From NCBI GenBank assembly GCA_012845835.1, contig JABAKD010000002.1, positions 15,702,129 to 15,766,128 of the forward strand: 64,000 bases of DNA, in the 5' to 3' direction. Below are positions 55,010 through 64,000 of this stretch, in pieces. Position numbers and translations under genes: made by a program. The DNA is from Undaria pinnatifida (taxonomy: Eukaryota; Sar; Phaeophyceae; Laminariales; Alariaceae). Under the pieces are notes generated by a model. That model made no database searches. It saw only the letters and a list, made by a program, of their open reading frames with translations, and was not told the origin of the DNA. How positions within the stretch are numbered: the first letter of the stretch is position 1; every line of letters starts with the position of its first letter.

Positions 55010-55581
55010 CAACGTCAGCTGTGAGTTCGGGGAACAATACGGTCGATACTCATCTTTGCAAGCTGCGTACTACACCGGTCGGTCGTTTTTAGTAAGTTTT
55101 CACGAGTCGAAACCTAATACCAGGTATAAGATAACACTGTAATTCAATACTTGCCATGCATGACTAAGTGTTAGAAAGCAGCAGTAGGGTACCAGGCTGC
55201 TGTAGTCGGCGAAGTTTGGGGAAAAGTTAACACATCTGTTTTCTTACTGTACCTTCTGCTACACTGCTATACCACATATACATGGTGGGTGGGTGGTGGG
55301 TGAAGGGCCTGGTCGGGGGTTGGTGCGTCTGGTGTACTATGTGGTAAGTTTTTTCATGCCTGCGGGAGGTGGTACTGTTATTTTATTTTTTCAAGTTGTC
55401 CTATTATTTTGTTTTTAATACATTCATAATTAATTTATCGGTTTTTGTCCGCTATACGGACGGGTTCTGGCGTATCATAGTTGGCGAAGTTTGAGGAAAA
55501 AACAATAATTTCTTCTAACAACGTCAGTTGTGAGTTCGGCAATGGTCGATATTTCTCTTTGCAAGCTGCGTGATACATAGG
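55010..55581 (+). repeat. Two further copies of repeat X and a 220-base repeat unit
   Basis: X copies lie at 55010-55076 (ACGTCAGCTGTGAGTTCGGG ... TTTGCAAGCTGCGTACTACA) and 55514-55581. Between them, 55206-55490 is a diverged unit of the 220-base repeat (TTCTTACTGTACCTTCTGCT). No gene. Confidence 0.6.
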
Positions 55582-55584
55582 TCA

Positions 55585-56020
55585 CCTGGTAAGACAACAA
55601 TAGTAGCCTGTATATCTATCAGCAAGACCCGCAATAACTACATCTTGTCAATATGTCTAGTAACAAATGCAATGAACGTTACATAAAAAGTTACCAGGTA
55701 AAGGCTGGTTCACGTTAAAAACTCCAAAGTTATTCCCCGGCGAATGTCCAGGCCGTTTTTTCGATTCAGACCGCGAAATTTTGCACACGTCTTCCATGTG
55801 CCCTGGCGAAGACCTCACCTGTTTTTTGTTATTGTTTTTTTTTGCCTGATTTTTCGTCAGTTAAGAATTGTCGAAAATTGTGGACCGCCTTAGCCCAAAC
55901 TTTTTGGCGGCAAAAATAAAAGAAAAATGGAGGTCAGACCTCGGGATGGGCATGTAGAACACGTGTGCAAAATTCAGGGTCTGTCTCTCAAGAACGGCGC
56001 GGACATTTGGACTTTTGTGT
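55585..56020. other. Unassigned interval
   Basis: AT-rich, with one TACCAGGTA motif at 55692. Nothing else is recognised. Confidence 0.3.
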
Positions 56021-56021
56021 G

Positions 56022-56190
56022 TAAAATCGAGTTTCCAGAAAATACAGACGCCGATGGTACAGAGGTGCCTCCATGAATTGGAACCCGTGAAGCACTTGAA
56101 GAATCTAGGCCACCCGGATCATTGTGTCTTTTTCCTACGACCCCAAGCCAGAGAACATACATTGTAGGAGAAATACTGAGAATACGAGGA
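56022..56190 (+). repeat. 165-base direct repeat, left copy
   Basis: TTTCCAGAAAATACAGACGC, ATTGGAACCCGTGAAGCACT and CCAGAGAACATACATTGTAG recur at 58990-59150, about 85 % identical by eye. The frame through both copies differs, so the coding status is unclear. Confidence 0.6.
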
Positions 56191-56510
56191 GACTGTCGTC
56201 CGCGTCGTCCCAAGCGGCTCGGTCGTTGGGCCGGACGGCCGCCACTCGTGCCGTGGAGTGGACTTCGCGGACTCCGTGTCGCAAAATTCCCAATGCCAAG
56301 AAGCACACGTACGAAAGCATTCTTCGGAACAGGAAGGAGCACAGACCCAAGCAACTTTGGGAGCTCCTTATATGGGACTTATCTCGGGAGCTAACCTCCG
56401 TGGCGGGAACTGGCGTGGATTGTGACATGTGTACCCGGGCGGGGCTCGCAGGTTTGCTTGCGTCCGTTTACGCAGTAAAGCCATTCGTAGAGGTGGAGGT
56501 ACCGCTGTAG
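56124..56510 (+). CDS. Hypothetical ORF
   Basis: 128 codons. The second half (KIPNAKKHTYESILRNRKEH, then PKQLWELLIWDLSRELTS) is protein-like, with a charged helix and a Trp-rich segment. It begins inside the 165-base repeat, so it may be a transposon remnant. No domain is recognised. Confidence 0.25.
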   Translation: MSFSYDPKPENIHCRRNTENTRRLSSASSQAARSLGRTAATRAVEWTSRTPCRKIPNAKKHTYESILRNRKEHRPKQLWELLIWDLSRELTSVAGTGVDCDMCTRAGLAGLLASVYAVKPFVEVEVPL

Positions 56511-56659
56511 ATGGTGGTGGGCCCTTTCATAACATTGTAGAGCAAATCAACCCGAATAAGACATGTTTCCATGGTTTGAGATGCGATAATAAAAGGAGTA
56601 TGACACCGCCCTTCCGAGGCATTGTGTTTGTCGGGGTAGTCCGTAGGCTGCAGGACCTA

Positions 56660-58340
56660 TATTAGAGGCAGGCCGCCAGGCAACAGGCGCAGTCTGGGGG
56701 GCGTGGGTTGCATGCTACCCTGTCCTCTGCCCTACGAGTATACAAAGTATACACCAAGATACGCGGCCCTAGCTACGAGTATAGGCACCAGGATACCACG
56801 TACCAGAGGCTGCTGGGACGCACGTTGCGATCGTGGACGCCTTTTGTTCCGTATACCTGGTACCTTTAGTGTATGTTGTTTTATTTCCTGGTTTTGGAAA
56901 CAATCAGTACCAACCTCGGCACTTGTACGTATCCGAAGAGACCACGCCCTACACTTCCAAGTACCAAGCACGGCTATACAGGGTATGGTGTCCCGACGTT
57001 ATCTTGTGTCTTTTGTATGATCTGCTGTATCAAGCCACACCCCACGCCTGCTGAGTAGTACCAGGCCCCGTGCTACTGAGGGCATTTCGCGCATGACATT
57101 GCTGGCATTTGGTATATGATAATGTATTTTCACATGCAGGCACCGGCAGGGGTGTAAGCCGCCACGGGTTGGTGGGCGCATTGCTAGCCGAGCAGCCCCC
57201 CGCCCCGATCAGGGCGCCGCAAGAAAAGGCACGCAACTGCGGCGCGCCAGAAGAGTTGGTGGTCGGGGCGGGGTGGGGGTCGCCGGGGAGGAAGCGGCGC
57301 GGCCCTACTCGCTTCTCCCGCTATTCCGCCGCCCCTCCCCTGTCGGCCCAGACGATAGCTGAGCAGGCCGAGCCGACTATAACTATCGGTTGCACGCCCA
57401 GCAAGAGGCCATCCAGGTTGCCCCCCGGGGTCACCGATGCAACGCCTGTGTGAATCGGGGCGGAACCCCCGCCGTTTTCCCGAGTCGCTTTTTCGGAATA
57501 CCGCCTCAATAAGAGGGGCGGTCACCGTGCGGCCAAGTGCCCATTCCCGGCCTTTCCCGCGCAAGGGTACGGGCGGGAGCCTAACGTATAAACGTGGTTG
57601 AGCGCGGGGGGGTGGAGCATAAGAGGTTGCGGGGACATGAGGGTAGACATTTTGGAATCGCTCCAAGGCGACGCATCGACGGGGGAAGAGTTGGCACTGC
57701 AGCACGTTGACGCACCGATACAGGGACACTGGAGCTGGCGACCCTGTGTGTGCATGTAACTACTCTTCGATAAGTCTTCTGTGTCTTTGCTGTTGGCCGG
57801 GTCATGGACGCCGAATGCATATTGATCCCCCCTTGTGACGCACCAACACGGGACTACATGGTTACACACTACACACACGAGGGACTAGAGATAGCCACCA
57901 GTTTGGTAGTCGATTGTCGGTCAATTGGTAGTTTTGTCCAACCTACCCTTCCCCCCCATACGACGCATATACCTGTGTTTAAGCCTCCTGGAGATGGACA
58001 GCAGTCACCTATAAGTTATGTCTTTCCCCATGGCCTAGCCTTCCCGGGTTATCTCAGACACGTGCGTGCCTCGTGGCAACCTTTTCCTATATATATGTGC
58101 ATCCGAATTTTGCTGTTAGCTACTGATAGTATCGCAGACACATGCGTGACTCGTGGCAGCTTTTTCCTATTTTCGTTGCATCCTAATTTCGCTGTTAGGT
58201 ACTGGCAGGTAGGAGTGGCCCGGTGTCGCGCTGTTAGTGTCTGCTATCGTCAAGTTTTCTCCCTGGATCGGCCGGACACACAGCATCGCATCGACGTTCG
58301 CTTAGTTGTTTAGCAGCACAAGGGTCGTGAAATTGATTGC
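56660..58340. other. Mixed interval, GC-rich centre
   Basis: Bases 57130-57600 are GC-rich and open long frames on both strands (57184-57729 minus, 181 codons). They carry no domain and I attribute them to composition. A tandem duplication of about 74 bases lies at 58048-58200 (GACACRTGCGTGMCTCGTGG). Confidence 0.3.
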
Positions 58341-58359
58341 CCCCCGTTTCTAGCGTACG

Positions 58360-58674
58360 ATGCGTGGACGCGGCGAATGGCTCCGGCACCTAGATCATCG
58401 CCAGGCTTGCGTGCGGCCTATTCTACCCTCGATTCCACAGTTTTCCGCCGACGAACGCCGGTGGGTGGACACATGGGCGATTCTCCACCCCTCGCCCACA
58501 TTTCCGGTTTGCGCAGACGTATTTAGGGACCCGATGCAATGGCTGCTCCGGCAGTTTCCGTGGCATGCCCCCGCGTGGGACGCCGGCGCGGGTGGGAGCG
58601 TCTTTGTGCCGGGTCTCGTGCGCATATATATCGTTTTTGGGATAAAGTCGTCCTCAGGAACACCCACTTCGTGA
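58360..58674 (+). CDS. Hypothetical ORF
   Basis: 104 codons starting ATG (MRGRGEWLRHLDHRQACV) with a Trp- and Pro-rich middle: FSADERRWVDTWAILHPS, then FRDPMQWLLRQFPWHAPAW. The composition is more protein-like than the surroundings, but there is no family match and no splice evidence. Confidence 0.25.
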   Translation: MRGRGEWLRHLDHRQACVRPILPSIPQFSADERRWVDTWAILHPSPTFPVCADVFRDPMQWLLRQFPWHAPAWDAGAGGSVFVPGLVRIYIVFGIKSSSGTPTS

Positions 58675-58989
58675 CAAGCTTCTACGGTGAACGCTGCTGC
58701 TCTTGCAGGGAGCACGTATCAAACGAGTGACGGTTCTTCTAAGCGGACTCAAAAATAGGCTAATCCGCATTGGTTTACCACACCCGCCGGTCCTTCGCCC
58801 CGTGCACTCCACGACATGGTAACAATTTAAATATATTCAGGGTGAGACGACGACCCCAGCCCGGTACGTACCCGATGAAGAGCGTAAGAAACTATGGAAG
58901 TATGGGTAGGCACACCGGCTGGGGAAGGAGGCCTCATCTATTCCAATACTTAGTTTAAATGACCGGTGAAGCCGCAGAAGAATATTACA

Positions 58990-59150
58990 GTAAAGTCGGG
59001 TTTCCAGAAAATGCAGACGCCGATGGTACGAGGGTGGCTCCATGAGTTGGAACCCGTGAATCACTTGGATATAGGCCACCCCGATCATTGTGTATTTTTC
59101 CTACGAACCCAAAGCCAGAGAACATACGTTGTAGGGAAAACACTGACCAT
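58990..59150 (+). repeat. 165-base direct repeat, right copy
   Basis: Partner of 56022-56190. It is preceded and followed by GAGGCCTCATCYATTCCAAT-like segments that also recur near 59525, suggesting a larger decayed element between 58900 and 59650. Confidence 0.55.
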
Positions 59151-59199
59151 CCCACCCACCCAGCTTATGAATTCAGTAGTTTCGTGTTTTACATCATTT

Positions 59200-60440
59200 G
59201 CGGACCGGAGAAGGCTGCGAGCGCCTTGCCACATTCAGCCCCGTGCGGAAGCAACTAGGGATCTTTAAATGGATCCGAGATTGGGACAAAGCTGTTGGTT
59301 CCGGTCTCTCTGAGCCGGTCTGAGACACAGCACCGGAATCACAACCATTGGCTTGGACCTCTGCCCAACGGGCTAGAACAAGAGGAAGAAGAAGCAATTT
59401 CAGACCACCCTAAACATCCTGCGTGCTGAGTAGCTTCTGTGCCGTGTTTTTATTTCCAGGATTGCTGCCGCGCTGAGCGCTCAGCGCGGAGGTACATCCC
59501 GGGTAAGACCCTCCTGCTTCGTTCGGGGCAGGAGGCCTCATCCAATCGGATACTTTCTTTACATGATCGGTGGAGCTGCAAAAGAAAATTACGGTGAAAA
59601 TGCGTAAGATACGTGATTTCCTCCAAATTACTTGTTTTTAGTGTAGGATCCAGTTTTTTCGCTAGATTCCGCTCAATGTTGAACACACACAGGTCAGATC
59701 TTCGTTTTTTGGGAGTTTCGGATTGGAGCTCTAAAGAGCCATAAACAAGGAAATGTAATTAGGAATAAGGGCCACCAACAGCCCGCCTTGGAAATTTCCC
59801 GAGAAATTTAAAAGCGGCGGAATCGTCAGGACGAAAATACGGCCCGGGGAACAGGTGGTACAAACCGTGCTGCACAAATCGATACGGGCTGCCGACTGCT
59901 ACACATACACGGCGGGTTCAGGTGCTAGCTGTGTCGATGCGCGCCTTTTTCCCCCCCTTTCGCGGTGCGATCTCTGTATGTCGTACCCAATTTCCGTAAC
60001 CCCAAGACGGCTACTGCTGCAATACGTACACATCCTGCCGCCCCCTTCCCCGGTCCGTCCGTCTCCGTGTTCAGGCAACAACTTTTTTTGGCATGTGAAG
60101 GTCGTTTTTGTTGTGCACACAAGACAGTCGTGATCTGCGCGCATCGTTAACACTGTGCTGCACGTAGAACGCCCCGAGGTAGGATGAATGTAGTACGGTT
60201 GCCATATTTTACGTCCTGTGCGAGATACAAGTAAGTCCACTTGATTTGTCACCGTGATGCTGCTGTGCGGCGGTTCTACATACATGTAGACTAGTGGCCT
60301 GGGGATCGTGAAATTCGATTTTTTTCCGTGCTTCTTTTTTTTTGAAGGGCACAGACAGCGCAAAGCTTTTGCGGGCACCTTTGCTACGCGGGTGGAGGCG
60401 TCTAGTCTACAACCACACACCAGCGGCCCCACCGAGACAC
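59200..60440. other. Unassigned interval
   Basis: Minus frame 59899-60447 (182 codons) and overlapping plus frames show no domain. No gene is called. Confidence 0.25.
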
Positions 60441-60454
60441 CTAGCACATTCGTC

Positions 60455-60904
60455 CTAAGCGTACTGCTGTTGTTTTTCCTGTGGTTGTGTGTGCACTCGG
60501 GACATACAACTGAGGGAGGAGCGGCATGTATGTATGTGTTTCACCAAAAAACAGAACGAAGAGGCTCCCCTCTCTCTCTCTTTCTCTCTCGCTCTGTCAC
60601 CCTTCTGCGCGAGCACCAGGTCATGGAGTGTGTTCCACTTCTTGCTGACCCTCGTCTCCTTCGGCTTCGGCTCAGTCGGCTGGGCCGCGGCTGCTACCTG
60701 CTTGCCGAGTACCACGGTGACTTCTTCCACCTCCTCGTCATCATCGGACTGCTCCTCTCCTCCCCTCCTCTCAACCTCCTCCGCGTGCCGCTCGCCAAAC
60801 TCCCTAAACCCCACACAGCCCGTGGACCGGGTCGCCTGCTGATCCCCGGCCCCAGCCTCTCTAGCCTTTTGGCTAGGGTTGCGTGCTCTAGCACTGGCGC
60901 GCAT
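60455..60904 (-). CDS. Hypothetical charged protein, possible first exon
   Basis: From an ATG in a good context (AACATCATG) the frame encodes MRASARARNPSQKAREAGAG, an acidic run (GGEEQSDDDEEVEEVTVVLG) and TRVSKKWNTLHDLVLAQKGD. A possible donor (CAGAAGG|GTGACA) follows about residue 107. The remainder (REKEREREGAS-type repeat) may be intron. The opposite strand frame (60308-60955) is longer but hydrophobic and rich in Ser/Leu, as expected of a shadow. No family is named. Confidence 0.3.
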   Translation of the reverse strand: MRASARARNPSQKAREAGAGDQQATRSTGCVGFREFGERHAEEVERRGGEEQSDDDEEVEEVTVVLGKQVAAAAQPTEPKPKETRVSKKWNTLHDLVLAQKGDRAREKERERGASSFCFLVKHIHTCRSSLSCMSRVHTQPQEKQQQYA

Positions 60905-61212
60905 GATGTTTTTTGTAGCAGACCGTGTCTGGGCGCGTTAAATCTGGAGAGCTAAAAGAACTCCAAGATTTATCGCGCCCTCACGCGGCTTATTTCTAAA
61001 AATTACGCTGTTGACTCTTTAGGACTACGGGACTGTCGACTATTTGTAGATTTAAGCCGGCTAATCCCTAATTATTGTTCCTTAGTTGTAGGTTTTGACG
61101 ACTCCGAAACTCTCTTTTTTGCGCGAAAAAATATACGTATGCCTTGGAGTACGTCCAACCGGATCGTGCATTCGCCCCCGTTTGGAAAAAGCCTGAATAT
61201 TATTGAAAATAT

Positions 61213-63796
61213 TTAAGGCCTAGCATCGGTCGAAACAAGTGCCGCTCCTAGAGACAGCCCGGGGCCCTTAAGAAAAACTGACCATGTCACCTTCCACCGG
61301 TCATGGGGGGGGGGGGGGGGGGGGGGGCGTACTCCTTTGTTGCTTGCCTTAATCATTTGACCATTGACCACGCATTCCTTTCGAGACGGAGCACCGTTCC
61401 TACTCCTAAAAGAGACACCTCCAACACTAGGGCGCTCATTACGCTTCTTCCATATACTACATAGAAAGTGTTTGCTCATCCTATCCCCGTCCTGTTTCGC
61501 CGTCTGCGGCCACCATCTATCTTAGGATAGCGATCGTTTTCTCGCTACTCTCTAGTCTACCAAACTCTTCCATGTCACATACGTCTACTGTCCTCATCTC
61601 CTCCTCTAACGCATCCCGTTCCTCCATGTATATTTCACATTATCCTACTAGGTGAGTCCTACTCTCTATTGTGCCACACGGGCACCTATTTGTATCCACG
61701 TCCTCCTGCTCGACTACTCGTATATCTTTCTGGTAGGTCCAGGTCCCCTACACGAAATCGCAGTTTCAGCTTTTTCGTGTAGTCCGTTGGGCCGTGCGCA
61801 CACATTTTCATTCCAATATCTTCCCTCAACCCCGCGTATATCTCTTAGTGCTTATATGTCACCTTATTTTTGAGCGCTTGCCTTTCCCTTTCTTCCATTA
61901 TTCTTCGTTTTACTTCTGTCTTGTACCCGCCAAACTTTTCTGTAGACAGTACCTCTTCTTGGTCTCCCGCTACATCCTTCCATATTTTCTCGACTACGAT
62001 ATCCCATCTTATTCCAGCTCGCCCTTTTGTTATTTTCTCCCATACAGCATTATCAACTATGGCTGGCAACCTCTTCTCTGGCATATTCTTTACTTTGTAT
62101 TGCCATTTGAACTTTTCTCACGTCTGTATTTGTTTTAAGTGGGTACATTCCTAGTTCTGCGTTTAATACTGTATTTCTCGTCGTACTTGAGCATCCTTAT
62201 ATATTTTTAGCTGCTGTCATCTGCACTGTTTCCCGTTGTTTTACTAACTTTGGTACAATCTCATTAATCAGAATACACAGTTTAATCCTTGTCAAGGTGC
62301 GGGTATGTTAGGATCGTATCCATGTTGCGTGCTTGTGATTCACCCTTTCCTGTCACTTGCGCTATGCGTGCATCCCAAGAGCAGTCCTTTGAGATCTCTA
62401 CGCCAAAGTACGTATATTATTGTACGATCGGTAGTTCATCTCCCCCCCACCTCCATTTGAAATTGACCGGATTCACCTTATCTTCGTTACGCATAACTAC
62501 TGCGCATTTTTTCACGTTCGCTGTCACTCTCCATTTCCTAGTGTACTCCAGTGCTTTCTCTATATTTTTCTGCAATATTTCGGGTGTTTCTGATATCCTC
62601 ACGAAATCATCCGCTAACACCAACCCCGACACCGTATCTTCCTCCATCGTGACTCATTGCTTTGCTCCTTCGACTGCTGCTATCATGTCATTAATACATA
62701 CCTTGAATGGATTGGTTGATAGTGTACATCCCTGCGCAACTCCTTGTAAACATCAACATATTTTTATATTTCCCCGTCCAGCACCACAGTACTTATCGCG
62801 CATTCCGTCATATCTTTCATCATTCTTCACATCCTTCCTCTGATCCCAATTTCCCACATCTTTTTCCACAACCCATTCCCCCATACTGTGTCGTAGACCT
62901 TCTGTACACCTAGGAAGAAACAGTACGTCGCTTGCCCGGCGTCTTGCCTACCTTGAATTATCTTACCTAATGTGTACGCATGGTCTACGCAACTACGGTT
63001 TGGCCAAAATCCTGCTTGCCCTTCGCGTATTTTTTCGTCCTTCTCCAACATTGTTCCCGTTCTATCTTTTTTTAGTCAATTTTTTTTTATCCTCCGGCGG
63101 GTGGGGCAAAATAAAGCTTAAGCTTACCACACTTCCACGTATTTTCATACGCGTCGTGCGCCGATTAAACTCAGTTGCTTTCGCAACCCAACGCTAGCTG
63201 GCGCACCCTTCGGATCCCGTTCTATCGTTCAAAATCTTACTGAATGATTTGCCTACGGTGCTTATGGTGCTTAACAGCGTTATCCCTCGGTAGTTCCCCG
63301 GGTCAGCCTTTTCTCCTTTCTTGAATGAGTTTACTACTACTCCGTCTCTCCACATCTTGGGTGTGTACTCGTTTTTCCATATCCAATTATACAATATAAC
63401 CATCATGATAAGCATACCTTCTCCCCCGTACTTCATTAATTAATTCACGAATTTATCTGCCCCTGCCGCATTTCTATTCTCAAGTTTAGCTACACAGTTC
63501 TTTCCTTCTTCTCTTGTGAACTCTCTCTGTAACCCGTTTGAACCACGGCCTTGCCTTTCTGATGCACCTACGTTCGACTCTGCCCACGCGTTGATTTCCT
63601 TCTTGAATGCTGCGTCGAACGTTTCATTAGCTGTGGGCGTTCCTAGCGTGCGGTAATGTTCTACAAGTACTTCCCTCTCCCCTTTCAAGCTACTAACCAT
63701 TTTACCGTTCTGTGCTCTTAATGTAGCTATTCCCGTGTCTGCCTCGCCTGCTTGTTGGCCCAGTATCCCCTTTTTCCCTACCCACATCTGCTTCAT
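61213..63796 (-). pseudogene. LINE reverse transcriptase ORF2 remnant
   Basis: Recognisable RT blocks are: WRDGVVVNSFKKGEKADPGN and YRGITLLS (blocks 1-2); EGQAGFWPNRSCVDH, then YCFFLGVQKVYDTVW (block 3, fingers/palm); QGVAQGCTLS (block 4); LVLADDFVRISETPE (block 5, the F/YxDD-type ADD catalytic pair); and KWRVTANVKKCAVV. Damage comprises a TAA between KFVN and MKYGGEG (63440-63442), a TGA and a TAA before block 4 with a frameshift around 62740, a stop after ELPIVQ (62417), and the SINE-like insertion at 63067-63214. Downstream, AIVDNAVWEKITKGRAGIRW and FLCSIWKKRNERPSVGG are conserved C-terminal segments of the same family. The intact form would copy its own mRNA at nicked chromosomal DNA. Confidence 0.88.
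63067..63214 (-). mobile_element. SINE-like short retroposon inserted in the LINE RT
   Basis: 148 bases with TCCCGTTCTATC on both sides (63055-63066 and 63215-63226), an exact 12-bp target duplication. On the minus strand it begins GGATCCGAAGGGTGCGCC-like and ends in an A-rich tail (poly-T at the left on the plus strand). Removing element plus one duplication (160 bases) restores the LINE frame exactly (ILNDRTG joined to TMLEKDEKI). Copies at 49866 and 21541 define the family. No clear Pol III boxes are seen. Confidence 0.87.
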
Positions 63797-64000
63797 CCCG
63801 CCACCAAAGTCTTCGCTTGTTTTATTGATTACGCCTTTTCATAATCCCCTCTTCTTTTCTTACCTTTTATTTTACTTTGTAGCCGTAGCATACTCCTCCC
63901 ATCCCGCCGTAGTTTTATTCGATGTTTATCTTGCGTAAGCCTCTCTCCTTACTCTTATGGCCTCTTGTACTTCCTCGTCCCACCATTTTACTGCTTTATT

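Larger units (their letters stand above)
61210..64000 (-). mobile_element. LINE (non-LTR retrotransposon), decayed, 5' part outside the window
   Basis: Minus-strand coding pieces follow each other in the order expected for a non-LTR polyprotein. A linker (WWDEEVQEAIRVRREAYAR near 63950) is followed by the reverse transcriptase (63796 to about 62400) and a C-terminal region (62084-61845 and 61479-61213). The endonuclease must lie beyond 64000. Poly-G/C at about 61307-61327 lies close to the end of the last coding piece. Stops and frameshifts show that it is dead. The 3' boundary is approximate. Confidence 0.85.

Noticed and set aside
57184-57729. 181-codon minus-strand ORF
   Set aside because: It lies in a GC-rich patch that is open in several frames on both strands, Arg/Pro/Gly-rich without motifs.
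60308-60955. 215-codon plus-strand ORF
   Set aside because: Leu/Ser/Phe-rich with no start context. It mirrors a charged minus-strand frame that looks more like the real reading.

Overview
The window reads as a repeat-dense nuclear contig from an intron-containing eukaryote. No bacterial-style operons, rRNA genes or CRISPR arrays are visible. The few host-gene pieces are split by GT-AG introns, and CAG/CTG runs plus a recurring TACCAGGTAC motif are scattered throughout. A multicellular or unicellular alga (for example a stramenopile) would fit this texture, but that is inference; nothing here fixes the taxon.

Left part (1-13.1 kb): a palindromic minisatellite locus (unit core GTTGTCCTGGACAAC) was invaded twice. 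A 2.3-kb hAT-type transposon (1185-3489, 8-bp target duplication, hAT dimerisation domain remnant) sits in it. A 7.48-kb non-coding LTR retrotransposon (3509-10988) follows, with 571-bp LTRs that differ at only three positions and a 4-bp target duplication. A Harbinger-like element (11932-12725) and a second minisatellite array come next.

Middle part (13.1-29 kb): local tandem duplications, then a cluster of tiny LTR elements (TRIMs, about 373 bp, LTRs of about 85 bp, 4-bp target duplications). One cluster member is a tandem LTR-internal-LTR array with a single flanking duplication. A 320-bp inverted repeat carries a coiled-coil ORF with a TRIM in its loop. A 988-bp foldback hAT-like element (27456-28443) is built of CCRCGG motifs.

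Central genes (29-45 kb): the best host-gene evidence is a head-to-head pair at 35.0-36.6 kb. One is a small four-exon coiled-coil gene (minus strand). The other is the 5' end of a TPR/co-chaperone-like gene (plus strand), followed by a second Harbinger-like copy that itself contains a TRIM. Other exon candidates lie at 30.2-30.5, 43.7-44.8 and 53.6-53.9 kb.

Right part (45-64 kb): an internally deleted Helitron with Rep-N, Pif1-type helicase tail and C-terminal OTU protease remnants; two tRNA-derived SINEs; a 1.47-kb hAT-like element made of GGGTC arrays; a dispersed MITE-like family; and at the right edge a decayed LINE (minus strand) whose RT is split by a 148-bp SINE-like insertion with a 12-bp target duplication. 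Most annotation here is therefore mobile DNA and its nesting order. The genes do not form a pathway that I can recognise.
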